Source: Salpingoeca rosetta (Eukaryota > Opisthokonta > Choanoflagellata > Craspedida > Salpingoecidae). From it: a stretch of 42,500 nt of DNA. The position numbers were made by a program, and so were the translations under genes. Numbering within the stretch: position 1 is the stretch's first letter; every line of letters begins with the position of its first letter. The stretch covers positions 423,874 to 466,373 of the forward strand of contig NW_004754919.1 of the NCBI RefSeq assembly GCF_000188695.1. The letters are read 5' to 3'. The notes below the pieces were generated by a model. The model was not told where the DNA came from. It searched no databases and saw only the letters and a list, made by a program, of their open reading frames with translations. Shown piece after piece: positions 1 to 16,993 of the stretch.

Positions 1-36
<36 letters not shown>

Positions 37-45
37 GAGCACGCA

Positions 46-80
<35 letters not shown>

Positions 81-136
81 GAGCACGCAGACACACACAC
101 ACACACAGAGCACGCAGCGTTGCACCTCGCCCCCTT
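1..136. repeat. Interrupted (CA)n microsatellite at window edge
   Basis: CA dinucleotide runs are interrupted by repeats of the unit caagagcacgcag (near 35, 79 and, slightly altered, 106), so the array is a small higher-order repeat. It lies in an intron of the large coiled-coil gene, where the transcript strand reads (GT)n. Confidence 0.85.
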
Positions 137-138
137 AC

Positions 139-3100
139 TTGGCGTTGGCTCGGCCAGCTCGTCGAGGACAGGGTCGATGGATTCGTTCAATCGCTCCCAC
201 GGCGCCTGTACAGACGACATGATCGACTCATTGTGGTACGACGCAAGACGCGAGTCGCGCACGCTCGCCAGCTCAGACTGCACCTTGTCCACCTGTGTGA
301 TACGTACGTACGTACATGTGTGTGTGTGTGTGTGAACAGGAGGTGAGAAGTGATTGGCAGACAATATCCAGCAACCCCTGCCCCAAAGGAGACGGTTGCT
401 AGATTGGCGCATAACCATCATAACACGCGCCAGCACCAGCACCATCACCTACCACAACAAGCATCCCTCCATCCACCGTGTTGACTCACCGTGACCTGCA
501 GCTCAGCAATGGTCTGATCACGCACTACCACGAGCTGCTCGGCGTCCGCCAGCCGCTGCCGCAAATCCCGATTCGACCGCGACAACAACTGCGAGGGCAA
601 TTCGGGGAGGTGGGGGGGGATGACATGTGTCGATATGAGCATTTGGGGCGAAGAGACACGTGGAGTGTGTGAGCGTATGAAGAGGGAGGGGGTGGCAAGA
701 CTCCTCTCACACAGCTGATCCAGGCGTGCACATGGGTGAACAAGCCAGTATCGAGCCATGCATGTACGCCGCAAGGCAAGGTGGTGAACGCCAACAACAA
801 TAGCCGTTCTCACCTGCACTTCCCCGCCGAGGTCTTTTCTCAACTCCGCAACACGCGTGTCCGCCTCGCCTGTCCGGGGGGGGGGGGACGAAAGACAACG
901 ACAACAAACATCATGCGCATGAATGCACACACACACAAGTGTCAAAACATCAGGATGTACAACGATCAGTTCGACAACCGTGACCAACACCGCTACCACA
1001 AACACCACCATCAGCACTTTGCGTACGTGAGAGCGAGTCAACTTCCTGCTCGTGCGCTTCTTCGAGTTCGCGCAGCTCCTGGCGCGTCTTCGCCAGCGCA
1101 GCATCGCTCGTCTGAAACAAGGGCAGGGGAGGGGAGTGGATGGGTTAATGCGTGACGAAGTAGCAGCACAACAACATGTCACACGTGTCCGGTCATGAAA
1201 GGACGCGCATTTGGGAGATGATTGTTTTCCAGCATCACTGTCCAACACACACATAGAGAGAGAGAGAGAGAGACAAACACACACACTCACACGCCCACAC
1301 ACACACACACACATTCACACACACTCACACACACACATTCACACACACTCACACCCTCACCCTCGCAACCACCCCCCCCCTCACACACACACACACATAC
1401 ACATACACACATAAGCACACACCTTGAGCTTGGCCTGGAGTTCGTCCCTCTCCACGAGCGCCTGATTGAGCTGCGTCTCAATGCCGCTGAGCCGCTGCTT
1501 TGCGTCCAACAAGTCCTTGGCCAGCAAATCGCGGTACGACGGCGTTGGCGAGGATGCATTTTTCTCCAGCTGCGCCATGCGCTCACGCGTCTCCTCGTAC
1601 AGAGTGGTCAGGCTGCGGTGCTCCACCATGTGCTGGTCGAGGCTCGCCTTCATGTCGCTGTTGGCGCGCTGCAGCTGCCGCCTGTCTGCCTCAAGCACGT
1701 CCACCTTGGCGCGAAGGTCCTCCACCACCCGCGCGTGGTCGTCCCGCATGCGCGTAATCTCATCGCGTATTCTCTCCTTCTCCTCCTTTGCGCCCTCCAA
1801 CTCAAGCTCAAACGCCTTCATCCTGCCCACCTGTCGTGTCGCCTCTCGCAGCTCGCCACGCACGTCCTCCATCTCCGCCTTGTACTCCTCCTCCACGTGT
1901 TTCACCTTCGCTTCAAGGCGCTGCTTCTCGTCCATCGCGCTGTCCTTCTCAGCCGCAAGCCTGTCGATGCGTGCATGCAGCCCTTCAACCTCCTGCGCCA
2001 GCGTTGCCCGCGCCTCCGCTGCGCTGTCTCTTTCCTGTCGCAACTCCACCACAGTCTTCTTCGCCCGCGCCAGCTCCTCCACACGCGTGTCCAGCTGCTG
2101 GTGCAGCGCTGTGTTCTCCTCGTGCAACTTCTCTTCGCTCTGCAGCGTTGCCTCCAGCGCGTCCTGCAAGTGCTGCAGCTGCTTGTCCATCGCCAGTCGC
2201 AGCGTCACCAGCGCCTGCCGCTCAGAAGTCACTGCCTTGAGCTCGCGGCGCGCGCTGAGCAGCGCGTCCATGCGAATGGTGCACGAGTCCTGTTGCCGCT
2301 GCACGCCAGGGGGCGGTGCCGTCTTGGACATTGATGCCATCTTCCCCGCGTTCTCCTCTGCCTCCTCTGCTGTTGCAGCGCCCTCGTCACCACCCCCTTC
2401 ACCGTCACCGTCGCGCGTGGCCGTGTTGCGGGCCAGCATGGTGTCTGCCCGCTGCAAGTGCTCCTTCACCCGCTCCGTCAGCACGCCCTGCTCATGATGC
2501 AATTCGTTGGCCAGCTGGTTGTAGTTGTTCTCCCACTGTGTTAGCTCCTCCTTGATGGAGCCTAGCTTGTCCTGGAGCTGCCTCTTGTCCTCGCGCAACT
2601 CATCGTTGTTCACACGCAACGTGTGCAGTTCCTTGCGCAACAGCTCCATCTCCTCAACGTACCAGTGCCGCTCGCCGTCTCTGCCCATCTGCTCCTGCTC
2701 CCCATCCTCTCGATGCTGGCGTGGTTGCGATTGGCGGTCAGAGTCGGCCAACAGCGACGGCTGGTACGACTGCTGCGTGTCCCCGCGAGCACGGGTTCGT
2801 GGCTGCGCGTGCAGGTGCGTGCCATCGACTCCTTGTTGGAAATCGGCGTGATGTCCCTCCTCCTGCGTCGCCACCGCCGCGTGTCTGTGCAACACACGCC
2901 CGCGCTCGTGCTCATGCTGGTGCTGCACATCATCGACATCGCCGTGTGCATGCGCGGGTGCGTCATCTCCGTATATGGCTGCGCGGAACGCGTCGTTGTC
3001 GCTGCTGCTGTAGCGTGACTCCTGCCTGTGCAGCACTGCTGGGTGACTCCGGCGCGACCGTCGTCGTCGACTCGCACTACCATCACTGCCATCACCATCA

Positions 3101-3286
3101 TCACCAGCAGCAGCTGCTGCTGTTGTCTTTGCTTGCTGGCGAACAGACGGGTCTCCTTCGCTCTCATCGGACACCGACCACGCGTCCTCTGTTCCGTTGT
3201 CTGAGGTGGACAGCAATCGCGGGGCGCTGTTGTGCCGCGCCAACGCAGGTGACGACGACGCTGGCCCGCTCACACGACCATGCACG

Positions 3287-3346
<60 letters not shown>

Positions 3347-3959
3347 CGGGATGGGGTGAGTTGTTGCACGCGCATTTCCAGGCGTTTGCACTTTTCATGC
3401 TCTTTGTTGAGCTCTGCCACGAGGAAGCTGACGCGCTGCTGCAGACGCGCCACCGCCTGCTCTCCCTGACGCAACTCTACACGCGCATGACGCAATTCCT
3501 TCTCCTGGTCCTCTGCGCGTCTTGCGTCCCCACGCAAACGCTCCACCTCCGCCTTCAGCTCGCGTGTCGTCCGTTTCCCCTCCTTAAACGCCTCGTTGAC
3601 CGAGCAGTGTGCGGCAAACAGGTCATCAAACTGCACCCGTGTGCGCTGTAGAGACATGCGCATGCTGTCAAGCGCCTCCTGTGTCTTGTGCACCTCCCTC
3701 GTTCGCACGTCCAGCACATGTTGCAGGTCGACGTTCGTCTGCGTCAGACGTGCAAACCGCGCCTCGTACGTGCGCAGCGTGTGCTGAAACTCGTCGAAGC
3801 TCTCGCTCAGCTGCGCAGACTCCTGTTGGTCGGGGAATCGGAGAGGAAAAGGGGAGGCGGGTGGTTAACGTGAACGGGTGAAACAGTGGGTCAAGAGGCA
3901 GGAAGGGGGGAAGGTAGGGGTAAGGTAGAGAAAGAGAAAGGGAAGAGGATCAAATGCAG

Positions 3960-3991
<32 letters not shown>

Positions 3992-4882
3992 CACAAAGCA
4001 CGGCGCGCATGCGGGTACCTGTGCTGGGTGGGCGGTGAGCAGCCCTGAGTAGCGGCGGGTGAGCATGTCCAGATCACGCTGCAGCACCTCGATGTTCGTC
4101 TCCCCCATGATGATGGTGTGGTATTGCCGGTCAAGCGTGCCTGCAAGCATGGGTTGGAGGATGGTGGTGAAGGTGTGTGGGGAGTGAAGATGATGTGTTG
4201 TCTTGCGCACCAAACGAGTGCACGAAGGGTGCATGAAGGGTGCATGAAGGGTGCGTCACGCCAGTCATACCATGACAACAACTGCAACATAGCTCACACT
4301 CGCAAACACGAATGGCTGCATGCACACACACGCACGTCAAACTGCGCGCACAAACACACACACACACAAACAAACAAACACATGCACACATACAAACAAA
4401 CAAGCACACGCACGCACGCACGCACACATACGAAAGAGACACGAAACCTTTGAGTTCGTGGCAGGCCTGCACCAGCTGCTCCGCCTCCTCGGCCTTGTGC
4501 TTAAACTGCGCAGTGACGTGCTCGAGTGTTGACCGCAACTGCTCATTATCCTCTTGCAGCTCAACCGCCAGCGACTGAGCAGAAACACAGGGGAGTGTGA
4601 GAAGAGCAGGGAAGGACACGTGTATGAGTGGAAGGAGTGCGAACAGGTCAAAATACGCGTGGGCAATTCAGTGCCTCAGAGATGCAACCACAAGGCACAA
4701 ACATGAGTACGTACACACACACACACATATGAAGGTACCTCGCACTCTCGCCGCGCGCCGTCTGTGCTGTGCAGTTGTGTTTCCAGCTCTTGCACCCGCT
4801 GTGGGTGCGCGACGAAAGCACAGTGGAAGCAGGCCAGACAGGCACGTGTCAGCACACGCGACGCAGTGTGTGTGTGTATGTG

Positions 4883-4913
<31 letters not shown>

Positions 4914-6305
4914 CTGCAGCGACAATGTCCGAATCCCCCTCCACACACACACACACACACACATAAAAAAGACTTGACGGTCCACACACCTGGTTTGCGT
5001 CGTCGAGTTGCTGCTGTAGCTCCGCAATCTGCGCAGCAGCGGCAGCGGCAGCAGCGCCACCCTCATCCTCCTTCCAGCCGTGCTGATCAGACTTGCGCGC
5101 CTGTATGCGGGCTCCTTCATCGTGTGCTCCACGCGCACCACCGCCACCCCCTCCATCATCACCACCACCGTCGTCGCCATCGCTGCGCCACACGCGTATG
5201 AGCTCCGAGGCGTCTGGCTGCGCGCCACCAAGCTCCGCCGCGCGTGACGCAACCTCCTCCGCCACTTGCGTAATGGCGTTGGCAGACTGGATGAGTGTCT
5301 TTGGGTTGGAGCCAAACTCGGTGATCTGCAGCAGCAGCCGCTCCACAGCCGTCGCTGTCGCTGGTGCTGCGTACCGCGCAGCCCTACGCATGGCAGCAAC
5401 AAGGTCGGCGTCCATGTGCTGGGCGAGCGACACGGGGGGATCGCCTTTGCTGACGGAGAGCTCTGTGATGCGGCGGCGCAGCGCCGTCACTTCCTGCTGC
5501 TTCTGGTTGATGATGTCGTCCGCACGCTCGCGCATGGTGTTAAGCTCGTGCTCAAGCTGCTGCACCTGCTGGTGCGGGAGGGTGCCGTCTGGTTGCCGTG
5601 TCACGTCTCTGATGGCGTCTCGCTCAGCATCGGCAAAGCTCTCCTCGCCATCGTCAATCACCTCCGTGCGGCGTCGGCTCACCTCGAACCGCCGCTTAAA
5701 GCCAGCATCTGGTGACGCGTGTTTCTGTTGTTGTTGTTGGCGTCCTTGTTGTTCTCGTTGTTCGTGTTGTTGCTGTTGCTGTTCTTGTTGCTGGTGCAAT
5801 TGCTGTTGGAGGATCTGCTGCAGCTGCCGGTGCTCTTGGGCATACTTCTTCGGCTCCAGCAGCTGCATCAAGAGCTGTTGTTGCTCCTCTGTGAGCTCGG
5901 GCCGCGCAGGCATGTGGTCCACGCCCTGCAGTTGTTTCAGGACCTGGAGTTCGTAGGCGGCAATCTGCACATCGTCGTTAGCACGGTCGCGATCACGCGA
6001 CAGCTCAAGCACCTGCGTCTGCAAGCGCTCCACATGCAACGAGAGAGCGCGTTTCTCGTCCAGGAACCGCCGTATCATAGCTTGCACCCCCTGTCGTGTT
6101 GTGTTGTGTGTTGTGTGTTGTGTGTGGGGGGGGGCACAGCGGACACGTATGTGTGTGAGTGTGGGTTCTGGACGGTGTGCCTGTGGTCATGCACACACGC
6201 ACGCACACGCACGCACAGGAATGAAATGCATAATGGATACGCGATAAAGCATGTCCATACCTCGGGCTGTTGCTTCTCCGAGTGCTGCTTCTCGTAAGAA
6301 GACAT
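139..6305 (-). CDS. Large coiled-coil protein, 3' end outside the window
   Basis: I read ten exons in transcript order: 6305-6261, 6090-4990, 4798-4739, 4574-4448, 4140-4019, 3822-1423, 1111-1027, 869-814, 588-490 and 292-139. Every junction keeps phase with GT-AG introns, giving about 1,416 residues. The last donor (GTAAGG) is at 138-137, so the gene continues off the left edge. The start is the ATG at 6305 (MSSYEKQHSEKQQPE). Nearly all of the protein is heptad-rich Glu/Gln/Arg/Leu coiled coil. It is interrupted by a Gln-rich patch and an Asp/Gly-rich loop in exon 2, and by a 20-Gln run (3289-3348) followed by a roughly 190-residue Ser/Asp/His-rich disordered stretch in exon 6. The architecture recalls centrosomal, ciliary or golgin-type scaffolds. 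I could not match it to a family; CEP290, TPR and taxilin were considered without convincing similarity. The gene is secure; the function is unknown. Confidence 0.8.
1256..1420. repeat. Compound (GA)n/(CA)n intronic microsatellite
   Basis: A short GA run is followed by CA-rich sequence broken by TCA and CCC tracts. It occupies the donor-side half of the 1112-1422 intron of the coiled-coil gene. On the transcript strand the donor itself reads GTGTGTG and runs into the repeat. Confidence 0.8.
3289..3348 (-). repeat. (CAA)n tract encoding polyglutamine
   Basis: About 20 consecutive CAA codons (TTG on the plus strand) sit inside exon 6 of the coiled-coil gene and encode a pure Gln run between a coiled-coil segment and a disordered Ser-rich segment. 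It is a nearly pure trinucleotide array, so a length polymorphism is likely. Confidence 0.9.
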
Positions 6306-6471
6306 GGCTGTCGTTGTTGTTGTTGGAACCGCACCGTGACCAACAACGCTGTCCTGCGGCAGATGAAAGCTGACACGCGCGTTTCCACTTCCAAATCTGG
6401 TCCACCAAACAAGCGCGCGCAGGTCAAGATGTCAGCACGCGCTCAGGGTCAGCTAGGAGGCGAGCAAGTGT

Positions 6472-6535
<64 letters not shown>

Positions 6536-6892
6536 GTGTGCTGATGCTGGTGCTGTTGATACTGATGACGTTCAATGGCATGGTGAAATGCACAAGGAGC
6601 GGACCTGGCAATCGCTCGCGTACTTGTTACGATGGTTGGCCTGTTCTCGCACGGCCCAGATCCAACCACCCCCACCCACACTGTCAACGCAAGACCCTTC
6701 GATGCGACACGCGAGCAGTGAGCAGGACGCAGGACGTGGTTGGCAGCAGGCAAGCGAGTGTGCAGTTAGTTGGTTGGCGGTTGTGCGGCCGAAATTTGAA
6801 GGCAGGTGGGGAAAGGTGATGGAAAATTCAGCAAATCCTCCGCAACAGTTGTGTTGTGCTTGTTGTTGTGTACTTGTGTGTGTGTGCTTGTC

Positions 6893-6929
<37 letters not shown>

Positions 6930-7206
6930 GCCCCCAGCGTCCCCTCAATCCTCTTACCAAGGCTAGAGTTTGCAACAACAGACCTTTTAACGCCACTCAC
7001 GTGTCCACTCCTCTGATATGCAATGAAACACCCACCACGCACCAAACACACTCACACACAGAATGAAGGGAACAGGAAATCAACGGAAGCAAACACCTTT
7101 GCCTCCACTCAGAGTCAACGTCCACACAACATCCACAGCACGGCACATCCACTTCATCTCATATTTGGTTGTTGTGGTCACAGGTTTGCAAGAGCGCGAG
7201 CATCAG
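6306..7206. other. Intergenic region between coiled-coil gene and DLAT, with (GT)n arrays
   Basis: This is a 900-bp tandem spacer: upstream of the coiled-coil gene start and downstream of the DLAT stop. It holds a pure (GT)30 at 6475-6534 and a second (GT)n at about 6893-6928. No conserved coding exon was seen. It should contain the coiled-coil gene promoter and the DLAT 3' UTR, but no specific site is recognisable. Confidence 0.6.
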
Positions 7207-11497
<4,291 letters not shown>

Positions 11498-12364
11498 TGT
11501 CGGTGCAGGTGCGAGCCTTTCCAAGTGCAGACCAAGCGACACGAAGCGAGTGATGTAAGTCAGAATTGGCAGCGTGTTGACGACATTCGTGGAAGGAAGA
11601 CGAGCAGAGCAATCAACGCACGCGCGCAAACACAAGTGGCACATGCACAGCATGAACGGCATGAATATGTGCGACGCACCATGCTGCGCGAGCAGCGCTG
11701 GCAGCCAGTGTGCTCCTGGCCACACGTCTGTGATACGCATGGGCATGAACACATGAGTTTGCGATGACAAGTGGTTGTAACAATGGCACGTGGCCACGCA
11801 CAGTGAGGTGACCATAGCGTACAGTGACCGTAGCGCACAGAGCCTTCATGTCACCACGCACACGCACACGCACGCACGCACGAATGCACACACAACACAT
11901 CCATCACCAAGCAGCTCGCTGCCTGCCTTCCATCATCATCAGCTCACCCCACGAGTTGCCACATCGCACTGGCTGTGTGAAGTTGGTGGTGCAATTGGCG
12001 GAAAATGCGTGCACACGAAAAACACACCCACACAAATCCACCCTGAACTCAGGGTTGTATACATCTCATGGTGTTCCTACCTGTGTTGTGAGGCGTGTTT
12101 TCCCCCCTTGGCTTGCTTTGCCGCGCCTTTCGTATCCAACCATTCGCTCGTCTCGGCTTTTGCTTGGTTTGACCGCAACAACAACAACATCACATCATCC
12201 CAGCTTTGTTGTGGTTGGCTGTTGTGGTTGGCTGTGTTGTTTGTTGTCTTCACGCACGCGTTCTTCGTGTGTGTGTGTGTGTGTGTGAAGGTGACTCTTT
12301 GTGCGTCGCACACGCTCTCTCCCTCTCTCTCCAGCACAAGTAGACGCAAAGCAGACGCGCAGGC
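11498..12364. promoter_or_regulatory. Divergent intergenic region between DLAT and CAP-Gly gene
   Basis: About 866 bp separate two genes transcribed away from each other, so both promoters should lie here. A pyrimidine tract ending in AG at 12333-12334, downstream of a short (GT)n, may be the acceptor of a 5' UTR intron of the plus-strand gene. I see no clear TATA box or conserved open frame. Confidence 0.45.
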
Positions 12365-13563
12365 ATGGACCGCCATCGCAGCCGCTCCGTGTCGTTCTTC
12401 CGCAATGGCTTCCTGAACACCAGGCGCAGCTCCCTGCGCAACAAGCACTCGTCCTCGTCGTCCATCACAGAAGTGAACGAGAGCAGCTACGACACCCACG
12501 ACGGCGACACCTTTGACGGCGACAGCTCCAGGGCAACGCCAACGACGCCCTCAACCCCAAACGGCACGGCTGGGTCCGCCTCCTTGCCTGCTTCCGCTGT
12601 CAAGCAGCGCCCATCCTCCGCCAGCAACCTGTCGCGTCGCCGGTCTTCCTCCCTCTCCCGCGCACGCCTGCGCTCCGACAACAGCGATGACGGTGGTGGC
12701 CGCCGCGCCATGTCCAAGAACACGTCTGGCTCCAGCCTGCTCAACGAGGCCAGCACCACGCCGCTGCGCCGCTCCTCTTCCTTCCGCCAGCGCCGCACGT
12801 CCGTGGACCGCACGCCCACGTGGTCGGACCGCGTCGAGCGCCTCCACAACCCGCCCAAGCAGGAAAAACACCAGGGCGAGCAGGTGCGCCGCGCAGTTGC
12901 TTTGGTGTGTGTGTGTGTGTGCACTTGTTTGTGTGGGTGAACAAGGCTGCACGCGCTTGCTGCACGCACGTGTTGTGTGCGACGTGTTCCTGTCGTGTCA
13001 TTGTTTTCCTCATGGACTGTGCACTGCCATTTGCTCGAATCAGGTGACGATTGGAGACCGCGTCGTGGTGAATGGCACGTGGCCGGGCGTGCTTCGCTTC
13101 CTCGGCTCCGTCCAGTTTTCGCACGGCATCTGGGCAGGCATTGAACTCGACGAGCCAGGTGAGCCGCGTCGTGTTTGGATGTGCAAATGCAGGCAGGAGC
13201 ACTTTCATGCGATGTACTTGAACGTTCGGTCACGCTCTCGCTCGTGTTGTTGCAACAACACAAGTGCGCACACACTCTCACCAATTCAATCAACTGCTGC
13301 CTCTCGCCCACACTCACTCCATCACACGTGCGTTCTCTTACTCGCCCTTTGCCCTGCAGTTGGGCAACACGATGGCAAGATGCAGGGCCGCCGGTACTTT
13401 GACTGCCCCCGCAACTGCGGTGTGTTTGTGAAGAAACATCAGATCACACGCGAGCTGCACGTAGAAGGGCAGGCCATCCCCGCATATGTGGAGAGCCTGC
13501 AGGAGCGACACAAGGAGACGGAGGACAAACTCAAGGCTACGGTGCGGTGCACATGTGTACTTT

Positions 13564-13596
<33 letters not shown>

Positions 13597-13851
13597 CTTT
13601 TTGTGTGTGTGTGTGTGTGTGTTTGCGTGTGTGTGTGTGTGTGTGTATGTTTGTGCATTCCAAGGCGCAGCTGTATCAGCTTGTGCATTGCCCCCTACAA
13701 CAACGCTTACACACTTCCGTGCACCCGTGCTCCAACAGGAGAATGAGTTGGAGCAGACGAAGCTGATTCTGGCGAGCGTCAAGGACAGTTTTGTGCAGGA
13801 ACTTGCCGCTGCACAGCGCACTGCCGAGGAAGCAAAGGTGGCAACACCGTG

Positions 13852-13945
<94 letters not shown>

Positions 13946-15669
13946 TTCTGCACTCCCATTCGGCTACATTATCGAGCTCTTCATCACATGTGCGCATTCT
14001 CCTCACCAATGCATACCCACCCGTGTTCACATGTTTATGTGTGTGTGTGTTTTCAGGCGAAGATGCAGGAGATGGAGCAGCAAGTTACCGAAATGACGCG
14101 CGAATACAACGCGAAGGACGTCGAGGTGTCAAACTGCAAAAGGTACCACCGCCTTGCAGCCGTGTACGTGCATGTATACATGTGTGTATTTCTGTGTTGT
14201 TATCATTGTGCACTTGCTATCTTGCTTGGATGTCTCCTTGTTCTCGTTTCAACCCAATCCTGTGCGCGCCCCCCCCCCCCCTCTTCACGTTGTTCAACGC
14301 ACACCACAATTCACATCAACACCTCATCTGCTCCTCTTTCCTCCCCCTCCTCGTGTGCTTGGCAGCGAGATCTCGCGACTGCAAGCGGAGGCGGCGTCGG
14401 TTGTCGAGACGAACCAGCAGCAGACCCGCGACATCACCCGCTTGCAGGACGAGCTGCAGGCTGCGCGCACAGAGATGACCAAGCTCAAGGCATCACTGCA
14501 GGTGTGTGTAGATGTGTGTTGGGGATTTGCGATTTCATGAGGGTGTGGTGTCCTGTTCGGGCTGCACACATCCACACACACACACACGTTCACGCACACT
14601 CACTCACTCACTCACTCACTCACTCACTCACTTAATTACTCACTCACTCACTCACTCACTCACGCACTCACTCACGCACTCACTCACTCACTCACTCACT
14701 CACTCACTCACTCACTCACTCACTCACTCACTCACTCACACACACGCACTCACTCCTTCACTCACACACACGCACTCACTCCTTCACTCACTCACTCTCA
14801 CCACCAGCGCAATGTGGATGAGGGCAAGAGCAGCGAGATGGCGTCACAACAGCGCATCAAGGATTTGGAGCGAAACGTTTCAGAATGGAAGGAGCGCAGC
14901 GAAAACACGCGCCTGGAGCTCCAATCCACCAAGCTGTCCTTGGAGCACACGGAGTACCGCGTGCAGCAGCTGGAGACGGAGAACAAGCAAGTCGTCGCAC
15001 AGCTCACAGACGCACAGCAACAGCTTGACGATGCACGCAAGCACAACGAAGCAAACTCCCAGCAGCAGCAGCAACAGCGGCAGCACCAGTCGACGGCCGA
15101 GCAGCTGAAGCGGGAGGCCGCAGAGGCAAAGGCAGCGGTGTCGCGCCTCGAGTCACGACTCGCAACCACGCTCACCATGAAGGACCAGCTCGAGGTGCGC
15201 GCGCATGTGTGTGTGTGTGTGTGTGTGTGCTTGGGAACACCTGCGAATCCATCTTCGCATGCGCTCGTACCATACCAAGCACACCATCTCACCGATATGT
15301 CTGTCGCCGCCACCACCGCCACCACCGCCACGATCATGATGACAGGAGGAGCTGATGAAGTCATCCTTGCAAGTGAGCTCGTTGAAGAAACAGCTGCTCA
15401 GCAAAGATACCGACCTCGAGGAAACACACGCAAAGTGCAGTGCTCTCGAGGTACCACTCGCTTTGTTTGTTTGTTTGTTTTGTTGACTTCTTGACTTGCT
15501 CGTGCTGTGATTTGTCTTCGCTCTCGTATCTGAGCTCACCTGTTCCTTCGCACTCCCTCCTTCTTGTTCTTCGTAGCGCAAAGTGTCCCGGCTGGAATCT
15601 GAGGCCGCAGCAAACACGGTACAGCCATGACACCTCTTACAGCTGTGGTGAAATGCACAACAACCGCTA

Positions 15670-15745
<76 letters not shown>

Positions 15746-16940
15746 AAGTACACACCCACGTCTGCTCTCAACCACTCCTCAACCACTCCCCCCCCCTTTA
15801 CCACGGCAGGGCACGGACGTTGCCTCATTTGAAAAGTTGACGTCGCTGACATCGGAACGCGACCGTCTGCGCCGGCAGCTTGTCGAGATGGAGACGGACA
15901 ACGCGGACCTCAAGGGCCAGATGGCACGTGTCTCAAAACTCCTCCAGGTCAGCCTCGTGTCGAGCAATGTGTCATCATCAACAAACGCACCCCCCCCCCC
16001 ACACACACACACATCAAAACATCAACACACGAACCTGCTGCTTGTCATCTCACTCACTCACTCACGCACACACACGCACACACTGTTTTGTTTTCTTCTC
16101 CCCACACACCGCTCCATCCATCCTTGCCACAGGACGCCGGTGTGCAGAGTCCGTTTGAGGTTGGCGCGACCATCGCCGCCCTGCGTGAGAGGAGCAGCGA
16201 GCTGGAGAAGCAGCTGGAGAAATTGTCCGCCACGGCCTCGTCGTCGTCGTCACTGGCCGCTGCTGAGGATGTGCACACGGGCGAATTCACAGTCAAGGTG
16301 GGGCAACATCGCAGTGTAATTGTGTGTGTCTGTCTGTCTGTTTGCCTGTCTGTCTGTCTGTTTGCCTGCCTGTCTGTCTGTCTGTCTACTTGTGTGGGTG
16401 GTTGCTTGGTTATTGTGAATCACGGTCGTTTAAATGTTGTCCATTCGCAGTTGTCCTTTCAAACACACGCACACTCACATGTGCACACTGTGTCCGCCAA
16501 CACCATCAGATCCAGGCGCTGGAGCAACACGTGCAGCTGCTGAAGAAACAGAATGAGGAGCTGCGACAGGCGCGCCACGATGCAACATCCAGCAACACGC
16601 GTGCACTCCAGGCTGCAAAGGCCGCAGCGAGCGACGCGCAAGAAAAGCTTCACGCCCTGCAGATGCAATACGACAGCGCCCAGCGTGAGCTTCGGGCTGC
16701 CATGGCAGAACGCGATGCAACAGTTGCGGATATGAAGCGAACGCTCGAGAAGGAGCGCGCTGAACACAAACGCGCACTCGACGGCCATAAGGACAGTGGC
16801 GACGCAGCCAAGGTGTGGCTTACGTGCATATGTATGTGTGTATGTGTGAACATGTACTTGTGAATGTGTTTGTGTGTGTGTATGCCTCTGTGTGTGTGTG
16901 TGTGTTTGTGTGTGTGTATGCCTGTGTGTGTGTGTGTGTG

Positions 16941-16993
<53 letters not shown>

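Noticed and set aside
700..730. Possible small exon (reading ARLDQL) in the coiled-coil gene between 814 and 588
   Set aside because: No acceptor gives a sensible exon, and the flanking exons already join in phase 0.
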